NCBI GenBank assembly: GCA_023313575.1 | Contig: JAJTTP010000010.1 | Coordinates: 620,001 to 684,000 of the forward strand | Reading direction: 5' to 3' | DNA: 64,000 bases | Origin: Eutypella sp. D-1 | Taxonomy: Eukaryota; Ascomycota; Sordariomycetes; Xylariales; Diatrypaceae | In this document: in pieces, positions 47,710-59,126 of the stretch | How the letters are laid out: every line of letters starts with the position of its first letter | How positions within the stretch are numbered: the first letter of the stretch is position 1 | Notes under the pieces: generated by a model | What the model saw: only the letters and a program-made list of their open reading frames with translations | What the model was told of the DNA's origin: nothing | The model's database searches: none | Position numbers and translations under genes: made by a program

Positions 47710-48869
47710 GGGTATGTGTATGACCAGGCATGATCTGGGAAGGATGATATCCACGAGTGGATGGCGGGGGTTCAGAGCATTTGGAAGCGGTCATGTTACG
47801 CTGATTTAGAGAAGCTGGTTTGGCATGCATGGATATATCAAAAGACCGAGGAGATTGTGCGTATAGAATTCGAAGCATGATGCAACGTGAGGGATATATG
47901 ATCTCCGTGATATGACGACTTCGAGCTCTTATACGAATTCCAATGAGCCGTCACCAAGTTTGGTCGGAAAGTAATTACTAGCTGAACTTAAGATATGTCA
48001 ATAAAATTTCAGATGATATCTCTCGGCAATACCATTTAGAACTTCACCAAGATACCCCGGGCTAATTAATTTGGTGTAGTCTTCTAGATCTTGAAACCCC
48101 CTTTATTTTGCTCCTTGATACTGAGAACTATTCGCAGACACAGATACTGATCTTGCAGAACCTCGATTTTTGACGGGGAAACTATCAGGAAGGGGTAAAT
48201 ATACTTATCTAGGTAATTCTGCCATTCCCTCTCAACTTATACCATTCTTCCCGTGAACGGGCAAATGCCCTGTAAACTCTGTCTGCAAGCACTCAGGGCA
48301 AGCCAGTATTGGCATTACCTCCTAAGCCTGGGGTACCCATGTCCATTGGCCCTAGAATTGTATAGCAAAATCTTATACAATGGCATGAAGAAATTTAGAA
48401 AATTGGTGTTACACCCTGTATCTAGTTGACATACTTGGAAGCTACTTAGGCACCTAGTTAGGGTAGATCTTCTGAACACAAGTAGGTATGGACCTGGGGG
48501 CCATGCTCTGCTGAAGAAAAGAGAGATCCATAAGCTAAAAGGACACTCATAGCAGATGGCATATGCCTGTAACTGGAATTCACCTAAGTACTTAGGTAGA
48601 TTAAGAAGTGTAGTTGCGGCTGTGTATGGAGGGGCAGGTCTTGTTACCAGCCGCGGTTCCTCATGGCATCGCATCATATCGCATCCTGCGGCAGTGCAAG
48701 CCGCAATGCACAAAAGAATTGACCTAAATTGAAAAAAAGTGCAGATAGCTATTGTCAATCACCCCACAACTAAACAAAAACTTCACAACTCACAACAAAG
48801 TTTTTTTCTGGTTGTTAAATCATCAAAAATCATCATCACCCAAGTGAAAACTGATCAGATATCATCAAG
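47710..48869. other. intergenic between LTN1 and the cyclin gene
   Basis: 1.16 kb between genes on the same strand. Only 3' and 5' flanks are expected. The frame at 48315-48758 on the minus strand has no motif and is not called. Small CCTA tracts are present near 48200 and 48590. Confidence 0.5.
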
Positions 48870-51800
48870 ATGGCATCTTCTCAGGGGCATGAGCCCAATA
48901 GCACGCAGTCACGTGATTTGGGTGCAGAATCTCACTCTACAGCCAACGCTAATGATGGCGCTAATGATGGCGCTAACGATGGCGCTAGAGACGCTTCCAC
49001 CAACCAACACCCAAGACGTCCCGAGGTTTTTCCGGCCTCTGCCTCTGGTTCTGCCTCTGGTTCCACCTCTCATGCTTTTATCAGGCCTATCCATCCCAGG
49101 CATCCTCCTGTCAATGGCCCACCAAACTTAAGCTCAAGCTCGAGACCCAGCAACGCCAATTTTAACCCCAGACGCGTCTCACGTGAATCTGCTGGAGTAA
49201 ACTACACCCACACCCACAACCAGGCCCAGGCCCAGGCTCAAGCTCAAGGTCAAGGTGAACAAACTCAAGGCCAAGGTCAACGAACTCAAGGCCAATTTCG
49301 AGATTATCATCACAATACCCATTTTCTGGATCATTTAATTCCATACATTCCACCTCGATCTAGCAGGTCCGCATCAGGTACTGGACCCAATCGTCCCGTC
49401 TCCCACAGGAGGACTTCGGCTGTTTCTAGCCTCCCACCCGTCCAAGATCCGGCCTCCCCAGAGTCGGAAAGTAGCCAACGGCGAGCCTGGTCTCAATCCA
49501 CTTACTTGTCCGGTGACACGCCTGGTTCTCCGGGTTTCCGTTCACTGTCTCCCATTCGTGAGGGTTTTCGCGAGGACACTTTTCCTCCACCCTCTGCCCC
49601 TCCACCCCGACCAGGAAGAGGAGGCTACGGTGGTGTTTCGCAGCAGCCCAGAGGCCCTGCAGGATCTACACCTAACTTCCCACCGGATTTTTCTCTCTAT
49701 CCCAACTCACGTTACCCTCGCATCGGAAATAGCCCAACCCACGACGATCTCGAGGAGAGACTTAGAAGACACAGCGCCGAGACTCAGGATTATCCCCCTT
49801 CGCGTATTCCTATCCCTTTTATATCTCGTGCTCGTCCTCGTGGTGCCCCTGCGTCTGCATCTTCTACAACCGCATCTGGGCCTGCCGGCCCCAGTGGTTC
49901 TCAGCGGCCCAGTGATTTTCGGCAGCGGCCCAGTGATTCTCAGCGGCCCAGTGATTCTCAGCGCCCCAGTGGTTCTCAGCAGCCCAGTGATTCTCAGCGG
50001 CCCAGTAATTCTCAGCGGCCCAGCTCTGGAAGCTCTTCGGATTCTGTGTCTCTGAGAGGCGGAGGCTACGACCATCACCTGTCTATCAGCCAAGACAGTG
50101 GTTCTTACAACTACCGTTGTCGTAGGGACCGCGGTAGAAGCCAGAGTCGATCCCCACCTCGTCGCCGTCGGGATCGTGAGCCTTCCCCGCCTCGTCGTCG
50201 TCGGCAGCAGAGTGGCGCTTTAAATGCACAGTCCAATCGCCAGCCGCACATCGCAAACACTGTCGGGTCGAATCGCCCCGAGGCACCTGACGCCGCGGCA
50301 TCTAATTTGAGCGCACCAAAGAAGCCAACTACCAGCGAGCATAAGAAAGCAGATTCCAAGGACGACCGCTCTAACGAGAAAGACATCGAATTGAAAGGAG
50401 AGCATCCAAGGGAGTCCCTGAACGACAAGCAGCTGAAGGTGAAAGATCAATCCAAGGGAGCAAACGTCAAGATGACTCCACGCATCGGCCCCCACCCTGG
50501 CCACATCAGGGTCAGCCGTCAGTACTATTTCGAGCATTCCATCCGGCGCAAATTGAGCAAGCCCGGTGTCGATCCCTCCAGAGAGGAGGACATGCGTCTT
50601 AGAGGCGTACAGAATATCCAGGAACTTAAGCAAGAGCTTCGCTTGTAGGTTACATGACATCATCTTTACGATGCCCACGCACTGACCAACAACAATTCCA
50701 GGCCTGCCAAGACGTACAATGCAGCCTGCGTCTTCTATCACCGCTTCCGTCTCAAGCACATCGGCGCCCAGCACAATTGGCGAGATGCCTCCACTGCCTG
50801 CCTCTTCCTCGCTTGCAAGACGGAAGATACGCTCAAGAAATCCAAGGAAATCCTATGCTCTAGCTACAACATGAAGAATGCAGACAAAAAGACGCCGGAC
50901 GATAAGGTCAGTAACACCAAACTATCGCCTTTCGATAGCGTTGCCTAATAGTTTCATAGTACTTCGAGTCTCAACACAAGGTTATAGTAGGCCTGGAGCG
51001 CCTCATCATCGAAGCCATCCACTTCGACTTTCGCGTCCGCAACCCCCAAGAGATCCTCGCCAAGGTCGTCAAGAGCATCCTCCCGGCCAAAGAAGACCGC
51101 GATAAGTTCTTCCCCGCCGCCTATCAGATCTCCCTCGACATGTACAAGACGTACGCGCCCATCAAGCAGACGTCTCACACCATGGCCTTGGCGATCTGCG
51201 AGGTGACGGCGCTTCTTACGGATACGTTCACCGACAAGTTTTGCGGCCTGGACGCCGCCGCGTACCACACGGAGCGCGCGTGCGTGACCGAGACGATCCT
51301 AGATATCCTGGATCTATACGAGAAGCACCGCGGCTTCAGCGAGCTGGCACGGCAGTTCCCGGCGGACACCTTCATCGAGCTCAAGATCGTGATCAACCGC
51401 GAGCTCGAGGAGAAGGGGCTGCCGCGCTACAAGTTCCAGTGCGCGGCGTGCGAGAAGGACCCCGACCCGGCGTCGGACTCGGAGGACCCGGACTTCCTCC
51501 GCGCCGCCGCCGCCGCCAGGCCCGGAGACGTGCCCACGCGCTACGTCTTCGACACCGAGGCGGCGGTGGCGGAGCTGGGGGCTGTCCGCGGTTACTTCGT
51601 GGACGACTTCGAGGTCGTGGAGGTGGAGGAGGAGGAGGAGGTCCGGGACTCGCCGCCCCCGCCCGCGGTCCGGGAGCACCAGCCCCGCGGTCCCCGCGGT
51701 CCGCGTGGTGGTGGCGGTGGTCGAGGGCGCCGCGGTGGAGGAGCCGGCGGTCCCCCTCGCGGGCCCGGCGGTGGCCCTCCCCGCGGTCCCAACGGGCCTC

Positions 51801-51907
51801 CTCGCGACGGAGGCGGCCGCGATCACGGCGGTGCCGGTGGCCGTGGTGGCCACGGCGGCAATTGGCGGTCCCGCAACCGCCACGGCAACCGGCGCCGTCG
51901 TGATTAG
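48870..51907 (+). CDS. CTK2: Cyclin subunit of CTD kinase I (Ctk2-like)
   Basis: The exons are 48870-50644, 50702-50906 and 50960-51907, giving 975 residues. The cyclin box starts near residue 550 with IRVSRQYYFEHSIRRKLSKP, then EEDMRLRGVQ. It continues across both introns through TYNAACVFYHRFRLKHIG, WRDASTACLFLACKTEDTLK, HKVIVGLERLIIEAIHFDF and YKTYAPIKQTSHTMALAICE. These are the signature blocks of the fungal CTD kinase beta subunit, which with Ctk1-type CDK and Ctk3 phosphorylates Ser2 of the RNA polymerase II tail. Around the cyclin core the protein is greatly enlarged. An N-terminal tail of about 530 residues carries low-complexity arrays (NDGA, AQ/GQ, SQRPSD) and RS-like RRRRDREPSPPRRRR. 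The C-terminal 90 residues are acidic, then RGG-rich. Such tails suggest RNA binding or condensate targeting, which is inference. The GC-rich last exon causes long antisense frames that are not genes. Confidence 0.85.
49893..50022 (+). repeat. 18-bp tandem repeat encoding SQRPSD
   Basis: About seven copies of an 18-bp unit (cagcggcccagtgattct with small changes) inside the disordered N-terminal tail of the cyclin gene. They encode SQRPSD, SQRPSG, SQQPSD and SQRPSN in frame. A second, 12-bp array (48947-48986) encodes NDGA three times. Confidence 0.8.
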
Positions 51908-53161
51908 GCTGGCCGGGACTGTGTTGGGTGGCGGTGTTGTTTTGGTGGTTTTGGGGGGGGGTGGTTTGGCTTGGGGTTTTTTGTTTTTTTGTTTGTTTTG
52001 ATGATGCCCACCCCTTGCTCCTCCCACTTCTTAAGGGGGGAGTAAGGTGGTGGGTGGCGTTAAGGAGAAGGGGAGGGAGGGAGGGAGGACTATATACCCC
52101 ATAGAGCTTGCTTTTGCTTTTTGCCTTTGCTGGATCAATTATATGTCCCCAAATCTTGCGTTCGCTCCGTGACTTTTTTTGGCCTGTGAAATGTCCCTGC
52201 CGCCGACATCATCGAAATCTCGAAATTCGAATAATTACTTCATGCGAAGGTAGTAATCGTGAGTATGGCATGGAGTAATGGGATATAGACATGACTATGA
52301 GTATTGGCCTGGGTTCTGAGACAGGATCACTTGCTTCCGGGTGATGGCGTTGGCTACTATCTGTTGGTTGGTTTATAAGGCACTGTATGTGCAGCCAGCA
52401 CGCCTCTCTATAGTGGCAGCATGTGCAAGATCCTATGGAAAGGAAAGGGTTGAAAAGGGTGATAGTGTTAATAAGTAGTAAAAGGCTTTGTGGTGGTCCA
52501 GTATAATCCCTCCGTTTTAGGTCACCCCTGCCTATTTATGTAGGGACCTGTGTTGAGACTATGTACGTAGGTAGCCACTATTTGTGGTCATCGCATGGAT
52601 GGTGCCTTCATTGATCTTTGACGTCACAGCAACCCGGGCATTATTCGTCCCGTCAAAGCATCGTATAATCTATTTAAATTGTTGGTTTCTATTTACCCAA
52701 AACTGGGAATTCCATTGCGTAGCATCACTTTTCCATACCTCGGTAGGTTTTGAGGAAGTCTGCCTGACAGATCAGGCAACTAGTATAGCGCTAACTATCT
52801 ACCTAAGGAGCACTGTAGACAGTATAATATCCGTACTCAAGTACGCTAACTAAGTACCTAGCAGCTGCCTAGGTAGCGCACGACTCAAGATTTGGGCGCT
52901 ATTCATATGCAACATATCGTTATCTTCATCTACGTTTGTTTTTTTTTGTTTTTTTTTTATTAGCCTGGAAAAAGTATCAACGAAATGATACCCGAGATAT
53001 GTACATAATTCTCTGTTGTAGGCGTATCGCTCAGAAATACATGGAAAACCGTTCGCCGCACTTCGTTTCTTCATGACCCTCGACACATTGTGGTCTAGCC
53101 TTTCTAATTATCTACCTCAATATACATACAGACCGAACTGGAGAGGATCTAGAACCAAAAA
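51908..53161. other. gene-free region, bZIP promoter
   Basis: 1.25 kb with a G/T-rich stretch just after the cyclin stop codon (51920-52000), likely part of the 3' UTR. CCTA/TAGG tracts occur near 52570 and 52800-52880. No gene is supported. Confidence 0.5.
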
Positions 53162-53912
53162 ATGCCCCGAAAAGTGAGGATTTCACCACACCCACGTCAA
53201 GGCCCCAGCGGTCAGCTATGTAGCCTTATGACTGACAGCATTCGCAACAACCCAGGTCAGGATCCCGGACGACCCGTCCCGCAATAGGGCGAGTCAGCAG
53301 CGCTCGCGCGCTCGCCGCCGACAGTACGTCGAGGACCTGGAGCGCAGGGTGCGCGAGTACGAGCGCCGCGGTGTCTGCGCTACCGAGGAGATGCAGAGCG
53401 CCGCTCGCGCCGTAGCGCGCGAGAATGTGCGTCTGCGCGCCTTGCTTGAGCTACGCGGCATTGGGCACGAAGAGGTCGAGGCTTTTCTCTCTCGGCCCGA
53501 GCATGTCGGCACCGAGGGACATCTTAACAACCAGAGCTTTGGTCCAGGGTCGCGATGTGTGGGGTTTAATGAGCGTGCTGCGGCTAGCGGTGATTCGGGG
53601 GCGGGCAGCATGCGCGCACAGGACAGTGCTGCGATACCCCAGCGCGACGATGTTTCTACTCGCGATCGATCGGGGATCGAGGTCACGAAGATCTGTTCGC
53701 GCGATGGTACAAATCCCGGGATTCGCACAGGCGACACATCGGCCCATGCACTTGAGCAAGTCACGTCTTGCAATACTGCCGCGAACATGATTGCTGAGCT
53801 CCAAGGCCACGGAGACTCGACGCAGGCAAGGGAGCTCCTCGGGTGTGGGAGCTCTAAAAATTGTCATGTTAAGAACACGCAGCTATTCCAGCTAATGGTT
53901 GACACTACATAA
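53162..53912 (+). CDS. Small bZIP transcription factor, candidate arsenic-response regulator
   Basis: The exons are 53162-53173 (12 nt, MPRK) and 53256-53912, giving 222 residues. The donor GTGAGG directly after AAA keeps phase and gives MPRKVRIPDDPSRNRASQQR, a normal opening for this fungal group. The basic region NRASQQRSRARR has the bZIP N-x7-R signature. A zipper with VEDLERRVREYERRG and ENVRLRALLELRG follows. The C-terminus has SCNTAANMIAELQGHGD and LGCGSSKNCHVKNTQLFQLM, a cysteine-bearing block shared by many filamentous-fungal bZIP proteins. Its 3' end faces that of an ACR3 arsenite pump only 107 bp away. In yeast the bZIP Arr1/Yap8 sits beside ACR3 and senses arsenite through cysteines. 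A similar role here is inferred from context, and the protein is not an obvious Yap8 orthologue by sequence. Confidence 0.85.
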
Positions 53913-54019
53913 CCGTTCGACAGCATGGCATATACTGGTTTAGCGAGCAAGACCTAGCGACTACTAAAGGCGCACAGGCGCAGAGCGAGCCACCACGGTA
54001 TTAAACAGGCACATGCCTA

Positions 54020-55435
54020 TTAATCCTTCCAATCCCACCTTCTTCCGATCCACTTAACGACATACACCAAGCCTAGAAGCACCGGAACCTCAATCAGAGG
54101 TCCGACCGTCGACGCCAGTGCCTGGTCACTATGGGGACCGAAAGTAGCAACGGCCACCGCGATTGCGAGCTCGAAATTGTTGCTAGCCGCCGTGAAACTC
54201 TGCGTGGCTCCGAGACTATAGCCGAAGCCGCATCTATATGTCGCATAGAGAGTCACGAAGAAGATGGTGACGAAGTATATGGTGAGGGGCACCGCGACCC
54301 GGACAACGGATACGACCTGGTGGACGACTTGGTGTCCCTGGTACGCGAAGAGGACGAGGATCGTGTATAGCAGGCCTATGAGCGACCACGGGGCGGCGAA
54401 CCGAAGGAAAACGCGTTCGAACCAGTCAGACCCTGCCACAGCCCGCAGTAGGAACCGGGACACCACCGCCGCACCCAGCGGGATGCCGAGGAAGACCCCC
54501 ACGCTCCTCGCCACGACATCGTAGGAGATGTCTAGATCTCCCGTCTCGTGGCTGATGATTCGGATAAAGAACACGGCCATCGGCGCGAATAGCACCATCT
54601 GCAGGATCGAATTGACGGCTACGAGAATAGCGCAGTACTCTCCATCTCCGCCGGCTAGCCCCGTCCAAATTAGAACCTGCGCGAGATGTCAGTGTTCATG
54701 CCAATCATGTCTGCGATTCTGACGCGATCTCGTACCATTGCAATGCACCGACCAAGTCCGACAAGTATGACACCTGTTCGGAGTTCTGGCTCATCTGGGA
54801 GGCACATCCACGCGAGCGCGAGCTGCAGTCAAGTATCAGCGGCGCGGCTTCACATCTACACAACATAATATACGTGGCTCGTACCATAAGAAAGGGCGCT
54901 ACGATCCAGTTCATAAAGACGCTGAAGGCCAACTGCTTCCAAATCCCCCTGTGCGAGAAGACCTCATGCAAGGTCTCGTATCGCACCTTGCATAGGATCG
55001 GGTACATCATGACTAGCAGCCCGACAGCTATTTTCCATCATAATCATCAGTATACCAGTTGTCCCACACGTTACTATTGCTCGAGCCCTCGCTTGGCTAG
55101 AAATATAGTGGTAAAGGGGAGAGCTCACCGATTGGAACAGAGACGCCCGCGAACTCGCCTTTCTCGAGCGCTGTCGCGGTTTTCGGCACGAAGTTTCCCA
55201 GCAGAACGCCGACAACCATTGCCAGAAGGATCCAGACGGCAAGGAACCGGTCAAGCAAACCGAGAGACTTGAATGCCGACTGCTTCGTCTTGAGATTATT
55301 ATCGGCGGCGTCTTCGTGTCCATTACCAATTATCCCCCCATCCTTCTCGACGTCGCCATCCACACGGCTCGTCTTCTCCTGGGCGGCGAGTCCCGCCTCG
55401 ACTGCGAGCTCGTTCTTAGCTTCGTTGCGTGTCAT
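54020..55435 (-). CDS. ACR3: Arsenite efflux transporter ACR3
   Basis: Four exons on the minus strand, 55129-55435, 54885-55027, 54736-54822 and 54020-54676, giving 397 residues, the family's usual length. A short hydrophilic cytosolic tail (about 60 residues) is followed by LGLLDRFLAVWILLAMVVGV, GVSVPIAVGLLVMMYPILC, KVRYE, MNWIVAPFLMLALAWMCLP and about ten membrane segments in all. The signature cysteine of transport lies in LVGLGRCIAMVLIW (Cys176) and the essential glutamate in FTAASNNFELAIAVAVATFG (Glu348); both are intact. Acr3 exports arsenite, and sometimes antimonite, across the plasma membrane using the proton gradient. The bZIP gene is tail-to-tail with it. The promoter contains two TTACATTA boxes. 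Introns are 101, 62 and 59 nt. Confidence 0.95.
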
Positions 55436-55514
55436 TGCTCGGCCTAGTCGCGATATGAACTAAGGGACGATTGCTGAAAAGATCCGGGCCGGAAGGAATT
55501 GCTTTTTGGATATA

Positions 55515-55552
55515 TTACATTACTGTCAATCACCGGGGGAAGATTTACATTA
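55515..55552 (-). promoter_or_regulatory. Two TTACATTA boxes in the ACR3 promoter
   Basis: The 8-mer ttacatta occurs at 55515-55522 and 55545-55552, exactly 30 bp apart and about 80-117 bp before the ACR3 start codon. TTAC is the half-site core of AP-1/Yap-type bZIP proteins. A role as binding sites for the neighbouring bZIP is inference. Confidence 0.3.
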
Positions 55553-56958
55553 TACTCTTGTTGGGTACTCTGCACTTTCACGCGGCGGAGTACCAGAATT
55601 AGGGGGTCCTTATTCTTCAGCCAATCAGACAAGGGGCATGACACACCTCCTTACCAGCTAACCCTACCCATGATGCGGGTAAATATGGGCCTCGAAGGAC
55701 ATCGTTGAACGCCACACTAGCCTTTACTGGGAGACTTGCATACATGGGCTAAGTTAGACCGGCGGTTGAAGCAGATCGGAAGACGACCGGGACCCGCCCG
55801 GGAACAGTGAGCCCGACTGCCCGAGAGGCGATCCTATAATTCTTGTCTCGTTCACATCAACTTGAGCGACCTCAAGTCAGCCCTCGCATCGCGGGTGATT
55901 TCTGATACTGGTGAGCAAATGGTGCCTGGCCCGAATGACCTCGATTGTAGGACACCGTTCCAGCCGATGTTCTCCGCGAGGAGAATCTAACATTCATGTT
56001 ACACTGTGAGGGACGATCCGGGATCGGGCGCCCTCGGCCCCCCTTGGCTCCTGAAGCGCCGTCACAGATTCCCTTCATCAACGCCATCTAAACATGAAAT
56101 ATCAAGTCCTTTGAACCAATGGCCCCCTGTTGCACTCTGCAATTATATGTCTGCAAATGAGGCTGAGGGCGAATCGTTCGTTATTCAAATCCCTCTGTAC
56201 GACAACGAGGAAGCTTGACTCCCATCGCAGCATCTAAAATCGTCTGCGAGGGACCAAAGACAGAGAGGTTCCAAAGACTCGACACATTTACGTGCTGATA
56301 GGCGAGGTGCTATCGAATCTAGTGAAGCGGGTCATCAAAGGAGTATACCTTTGCGGGCATGACAGCATAAATGCTACAATGAAAGTTGTTATTCCAGTAC
56401 ATTTCCCACGCTCAGCAGGATTAATCGATAAATTCTAAGACGAGTCTCCAAGCCTCTTTGAGTATCAACATCGACGAGGGTTAGATGTCAGTACTTGCTC
56501 ACTGAGGTGGGAAACAGCATACAGCAAGGGGAGGTATTATCTAGCCAGTGTGCTTAGGATCGTCGCTTGAGGTTACGAATGCTCGCACATATAGAAGATT
56601 CAGCATATATATGTAAATCTATCAAGAAGAGAGCAGGGACAATAATATGCTAGATCGCATCCAAAACATACGCAGACTCAATTCATAATGTCCCAGCGCA
56701 AGTAACGACCGTGCCGGAGAAGGTCTAGCTATGTGATCGTACAAATCATTGATCTTGAGAATTTCATTAACTTTATCAGAGCATCGTGCAAATCGCGTAG
56801 TCATGATGTTGCGGATGAGCAGTGGTACGCAGGCAGGCAGGCACCTAGGTAGGTAGGTAGGGAAGTACTCTGCCAGCTTCTTCACTGGGACTGAGCTTAG
56901 GTATCATGCACAAGCAGCAGTAGCTATAAGGACAAATAAGACGACAAATTCCCAAGGA

Positions 56959-57100
56959 GCCCGGGTGGTGTAGCTGGCGGACACGTCCTCTTAAACTGGA
57001 CCCAAGCAGACCGCGCAGTCTTTATCTTACAGGTAGCAAAGTCTTCGGGTATCCTGGATTCCCGAGGTCGAACATCTCGGTTCGAATCCAGGTCCGGGCT
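56959..57100 (+). tRNA. tRNA-Leu (UAA) with a 58-nt intron, possibly degenerate
   Basis: The acceptor strands gcccggg (56959-56965) and tccgggc (57093-57099) pair over seven positions, one of them G-U. The D-arm region TGGTGTAGCTGGC matches an A-box, with a gtg/cac stem. The anticodon loop cttaaac gives UAA with U33 and A37. An intron at about 56996-57053 would leave a mature 84-nt molecule with a 16-nt variable arm, the size expected for leucine tRNA. The T-loop is ttcgaat with a B-box-like ggttcgaatcc. Weak points are a T-T mismatch at the top of the anticodon stem, one C-A mismatch in the T-stem and a T at the discriminator position instead of A. A strong T-tract terminator follows, which favours a transcribed gene. 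Confidence 0.6.
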
Positions 57101-57104
57101 TCTA

Positions 57105-57141
57105 TTTTTTTTTCTTTTTTTTCTTTTTTTTCTTTTTTTTT
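57105..57141 (+). terminator. RNA polymerase III T-tract terminator
   Basis: Five bases after the tRNA come four runs of 8-9 thymines, separated by single cytosines. Any one of them would stop RNA polymerase III. The regular (T8-9 C) pattern is unusually long. Confidence 0.7.
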
Positions 57142-57866
57142 CAATTTTGTCTCATCACTTCCCTTCCTTCCCATACTTATTTATGCATGCCTTTTTCTCT
57201 TTTATTACAAGTATATAAACAAGAAAACGATTATCGTCAAAAACAATTTAATCGGACATCCATTTATTTGCGTTCTGTCAGAGCCAAATCAAGCTAGAAT
57301 ATAATGAGCTTTCCGAGCCGCACTGCTTACTAGCATTCGCACCCTACTACAAATTACCAGAACGCATCAATGAACTGATACCCATTTATAGGTGATCGAC
57401 TTTCGGGTCGTCTGATCCGTTCTACCAATGTAGCGCTGCATGCCGATCAGTTCAAGATTCGGGGACAAAGGCGATGTTAATAACCGGCAAAACTCGATTA
57501 GCACCCGTCGCGACGGCCGGGTAAAGGCCCGAAAACCCTTGAATACGTCACCGCGACGCGCAATGCGATGCCATGGGATTATATATACATAATGGAACCC
57601 CTCCTTCTCCTGAAAGTCAACCGTATCCACTGCTGCGGTAATCGAGTACATTATCTGTTTGTGGTCTGTTTCGGCGCAATCCTAACCGGAGGTAGATTGC
57701 ACAAGGCCATGTTCTACAATAGTACATCGTCGACGCAAATTAAAACAGCGATAGAGGATGAAGAAGCCATTGCAATCCCGCGAACCTACTTCTAGCCGAT
57801 CTCAGCAATAGTGTCGCCTGGGCATAGAGGCAACGACACATCCGCATTTCAGTCGAGATCAACGAT

Positions 57867-59126
57867 ATGCATTTGGCAATTCTTAGTGGCGCAGTAAGCC
57901 TCATCGCAGGCACGGTTGAGGCGATAAAACAACCGAAAGTCTCTCCATCGAGCCCTCTGCTTCCACTTGAGCCGCCTGTATGCATCAGCCCATACTTGTG
58001 GTCAGCAGCGGAGGCGGGGAATGACAGTAGCGGGTCTGGATGGCAAGGTCTGGGATCATGCAATAGAGATGCATGCATATTTTCGAACAGCGAGATAGGG
58101 GGCGGCTTGGTCGTCGTCACCAGCCAGAAGAACGCCGAGATCATTAGCAACTACACAGCGCCGCCCAAACAGCAACCGACACCGCTGCCATTCAACGCGG
58201 CGAAGGTGCCCGGGAAGGGGATTGGGCTTATCGCCAACAGGGATATCAAGGCGGGCGAAATTATCATGGTGCGCACACCGACGATAATAGTGCAAGCCAT
58301 CGCCCATGTCAGGATAGATCCCGAGCCTCGGAACATGCTCTACAGCCGGGCCATAGAGAGGTTACCGAAGCCGAAGCAGAACCTCTTCATGAGCCAGATG
58401 GGAAAGGGCATACACGGCAAGATAGATACCAACTGTTTTCAACTGTTCGTCGACGGGAAGAATGAGACAGGAAGCCACTTGGCATGCTATCCAGAGGTCT
58501 CGCGGTTTAATCATGACTGTAGACCCAAGTAAGTGTACCTACGTGTCATGCCGGCTATGATGTGACACCTGCTGACTGCATGCACACTCTATAGTCTCCA
58601 TTATCGCATCAACAATATGACGCACACAACGGTGGCGGCACGCGACATCGCGGCCGGCGAGGAGCTGAGCATAACTTACATAGCGCAAATGCATACGCGG
58701 GAGGAGCGACAAGAGCGTCTCAGTCGGTGGGGCTTCAACTGTACGTGCGCCCAGTGCAGCCTTGGAGCGGAGGAGGCGGCGGCGTCGGATGCGAGACTAG
58801 CGACGATCGAGCAGCTCGAGGCGGATCTCAATGTCTTTAACGAGACCCGCGTCACGGCGGAGACGGGCGAAGAGCTCGTCCGACTTTATCATCAGGAGCG
58901 CCTCTACATCTTCTATGGACAGGCGCTAACACGCGCAGCACTTAACTTCGCCCTCTTCGGCGACGTGGAGAGAGCCAGAGTGTACGCCCGCGCCGCCGTC
59001 GATGCCATCATTCGGGAAGTCGGCCCCCATTCCAAGGACGCGGATTCCATGAGGCTATTGGCGGAGAACCCGAGAGAGCACTGGACGTGGGGAAAGAGGA
59101 GGAAAAGGCCTCGGGACAAGCAGTGA
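57867..59126 (+). CDS. SET-domain protein with N-terminal signal peptide
   Basis: The exons are 57867-58528 and 58595-59126, giving 397 residues. The first 18 residues (MHLAILSGAVSLIAGTVEA) form a good secretion signal. A Cys- and Ser-rich region of about 110 residues follows. The SET core begins at KVPGKGIGLIANRDIKAGEI. The catalytic half VSRFNHDCRPNLHYRINNM crosses the intron (CRP-N split) and is followed by IAAGEELSITYI. A post-SET cysteine cluster GFNCTCAQC completes the zinc site. The pattern is that of fungal 'SET domain-containing protein 5' proteins, lysine methyltransferase-like and of unknown substrate. The C-terminal 130 residues are helical and end in basic KRRKRPRDK, which could be a nuclear signal. 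Secretion versus nuclear action is unresolved. The usual NHS/NHD-C-x-P-N motif is intact. Confidence 0.85.

Larger units (their letters stand above)
55436..57866. other. intergenic region between ACR3 and SET gene
   Basis: About 2.4 kb that holds the ACR3 promoter, a tRNA gene with its terminator, and the SET gene promoter. Elsewhere I see only short frames and a TAGG run at 56848-56862. Confidence 0.5.

Noticed and set aside
51314..52027. 237-codon antisense frame at the end of the cyclin gene
   Set aside because: Shadow of the RGG-coding, very GC-rich last exon.
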